A stretch of DNA of 7,124 nt, taken from positions 1-7,124 of the forward strand of contig USLO01000088.1 of the NCBI GenBank assembly GCA_900555515.1, read 5' to 3'. This DNA comes from an uncultured Collinsella sp. (GTDB lineage: Bacteria; Actinomycetota; Coriobacteriia; Coriobacteriales; Coriobacteriaceae). The position numbers and the translations under genes are program-made. Under the pieces are notes generated by a model. That model ran no database searches. It had not been told where the DNA came from and saw nothing but the letters and a program-made list of their open reading frames with translations. Shown here one piece after another: positions 6,370 to 7,124 of the stretch. The first letter of the stretch is position 1. Each line of letters begins with the position of its first letter.

Positions 6370-6837
6370 ATGAACAGTGCAAGCGCCAAGCGTATCGACA
6401 TCATCTCGGACACCCACGGCTATTTATCGCCTGCGCTCTTGGATGAGCTTGAGGGCGCAGATCTGATCATCCACGCTGGCGACCTCACGTCAGAGATGGA
6501 CTACGAGCACCTATGCACCATCGCCCCCGTGCGGGCCGTACTGGGTAACAACGATTACTACCGCGACTACGGCCCCGATGTAGACCGTCTTGCGCTCTTT
6601 ACCTACGAAGGCCTTAAATTCGCCGTAGCCCACTACCGCGAAGACCTTCCGGTGGGATCCGTAGACGTAGCCATCAACGGCCACACCCACGTAACCAAAG
6701 AAGCCCAAGTGGGCCGCTGCTTAGTCCTCAACCCGGGCAGCGCCAGCTACCCCAGAGGCACCCGAGGCCCCACCATGGCCAGAATGCTCGTCAAAGACGG
6801 CAAGATCCTAAGCGCCAAATTTATTGATCTAGAGTAA
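6370..6837 (+). CDS. YfcE/MJ0936-type metallophosphoesterase
   Basis: A 155-residue calcineurin-like phosphoesterase of the small YfcE/MJ0936 group, cytoplasmic, expected to cleave phosphodiesters with two metal ions; the natural substrate is unknown for most members. All metal and catalytic motifs are present in order: ISDTHG (12-17, Asp14, His16), HAGD (35-38, Asp38), GNND (59-62, Asn60 or Asn61), His88 in VAHY, and GHTH (104-107, His105, His107), then NPGS, which closes the family domain. His88-Tyr89 stands where many relatives have His-Gly. GGAAGGG ends four to five nt before the ATG at 6370, supporting this start. No clear promoter is seen in the 39 nt after the preceding terminator. Codon use differs from its neighbours: six of eleven valines are GTA and there are two AGA, two CTA and two TTA codons, while the adjacent regulator gene has no GTA. 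It is complete and looks functional. Confidence 0.92.
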   Translation: MNSASAKRIDIISDTHGYLSPALLDELEGADLIIHAGDLTSEMDYEHLCTIAPVRAVLGNNDYYRDYGPDVDRLALFTYEGLKFAVAHYREDLPVGSVDVAINGHTHVTKEAQVGRCLVLNPGSASYPRGTRGPTMARMLVKDGKILSAKFIDLE

Positions 6838-6846
6838 CCACAACAA

Positions 6847-6876
6847 AAACGGGGGATGCAGATGCGTCCCCCGTTT
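6847..6876. terminator. Symmetric, probably bidirectional terminator
   Basis: AAACGGGGG (6847-6855) is a perfect inverted repeat of CCCCCGTTT (6868-6876), and A6856-T6867, a T-G wobble, G-C and C-G extend it to 13 pairs with an AGAT loop. The + side ends in TTTCCATTT. The - strand side reads into a GTTTTTGTTG tract, a better U-run. It starts nine nt after the phosphoesterase stop and may also stop leftward transcription from beyond the window. Confidence 0.7.
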
Positions 6877-7007
6877 CCATTTGAGCCAATGGCCGAGCTT
6901 CAACAAGAACCTTAGACAACCCCGCCGCGGAGAACGGGGCCGCCGAGCCGCGAAGCGGCGAGCAACAACAACGGATCGAACAATGTGACGGCAGGGAGGG
7001 TCTCCGG
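6877..7007. repeat. Gene-free GC-rich spacer with small hairpins
   Basis: No credible gene is present. CCCCG (6920-6924) can pair with CGGGG (6935-6939), with the palindrome CCGCGG (6925-6930) in its loop. GCCGC (6947-6951) pairs with GCGGC (6955-6959) around a GAA loop, and CGCCG (6941-6945) offers an alternative partner for CGGCG (6956-6960). An AACAACAAC stretch (6963-6971) follows. The dense small dyads resemble intergenic repeat sequence, but only one copy is seen here. Confidence 0.4.
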
Positions 7008-7124
7008 GGCCGGCGGGCGCGGGTTAAGTTTGTCGCGAGTTCCGCACGCAAAGGAAAGCACTTAATGTGCTTTCCGTCTTGTGCAGGACTGTAGAGCAGC
7101 AAACTTAACCCGCGCCCGCCGGCC
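7008..7124. repeat. 117-bp element with perfect 25-bp inverted repeats (MITE- or REP-like)
   Basis: The left arm (7008-7032, beginning GGCCGGCGGGCGCGGG and ending TTAAGTTTG) is an exact reverse complement of the right arm (7100-7124). Between them, AG-T-CC-GCAC (7038-7047) pairs with GTGC-A-GGACT (7081-7090) with single-base bulges, and an inner perfect 9-bp stem GGAAAGCAC (7053-7061)/GTGCTTTCC (7067-7075) carries a TTAAT loop. The whole element could fold into one long hairpin or cruciform. No T-run follows in the window and no protein is encoded. The right arm meets the window edge, so the repeat may be longer. Possible identities are a non-autonomous mobile repeat, an intergenic repeat of REP type or a structured RNA; the sequence alone does not decide. 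Confidence 0.75.

Noticed and set aside
5494..6417. 307-codon open frame on the - strand opposite the response regulator
   Set aside because: It spans the regulator gene, the terminator and the next gene's start and shows no family motif; the + strand frame has a full receiver and LytTR domain.
7033..7099. CRISPR-like or tRNA-like reading of the region inside the long inverted repeat
   Set aside because: There is no array of repeats and spacers, and the fold is a simple nested hairpin, not a cloverleaf.
6821..7102. 93-codon open frame on the - strand in the right-hand tail
   Set aside because: It runs through a terminator and into the inverted repeats, which explains its composition; no motif or good ribosome binding site supports it.

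Overview
The window looks like chromosomal DNA of a high-GC, low-complexity-intergenic actinobacterium. Protein style and codon choice (GCC, CTG, CGC and GTC/GTG favoured), tight gene packing and strong GGAGG-type ribosome binding sites suggest a gut Coriobacteriia member such as Collinsella. That genus is inferred from general resemblance, not from a marker gene. All recognisable genes lie on the + strand, and no mobile-element gene, tRNA, rRNA or CRISPR array was seen.

Layout: (1) 1-387, the C-terminal LytTR DNA-binding end of a response regulator cut by the window edge. (2) 480-1424, a zinc-dependent phospholipase C-family protein without a signal peptide. (3) 1526-2785, a 12-TM MFS permease of the UMF1/ATG22-like family. 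(4) 2786-2956, a leader region with a dyad cluster, a -10-like box and a very strong intrinsic terminator placed before the next start codon. (5) 2957-4144, a GT-A-fold glycosyltransferase whose stop overlaps (ATGA) the start of (6) 4141-5484, a LytS/BtsS-type sensor kinase. (7) 5557-6273, the matching LytTR response regulator, 72 nt further on and followed by a clear terminator. (8) 6370-6837, a YfcE/MJ0936-type metallophosphoesterase ending in a symmetric terminator. (9) 6877-7124, a gene-free tail with GC-rich hairpins and a 117-bp element bounded by a perfect 25-bp inverted repeat that runs exactly to the window end.

How the genes may work together: the glycosyltransferase, kinase and regulator read as one transcription unit. 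The kinase senses a signal through a short two-helix membrane anchor and a GAF-like cytoplasmic domain, and phosphorylates Asp54 of the regulator, whose LytTR domain binds DNA. Translational coupling of a glycosyltransferase to the kinase is unusual and suggests that the unit links a surface glycan or glycolipid to signalling. Any message for the unit that starts upstream of 2900 must pass a terminator hairpin, so the whole module may be governed by readthrough or antitermination. The phospholipase-like protein, permease and phosphoesterase have no evident functional link to it.

The most interesting items are the leader terminator with its upstream dyads, the glycosyltransferase-kinase-regulator arrangement, and the 117-bp inverted-repeat element at the right end.
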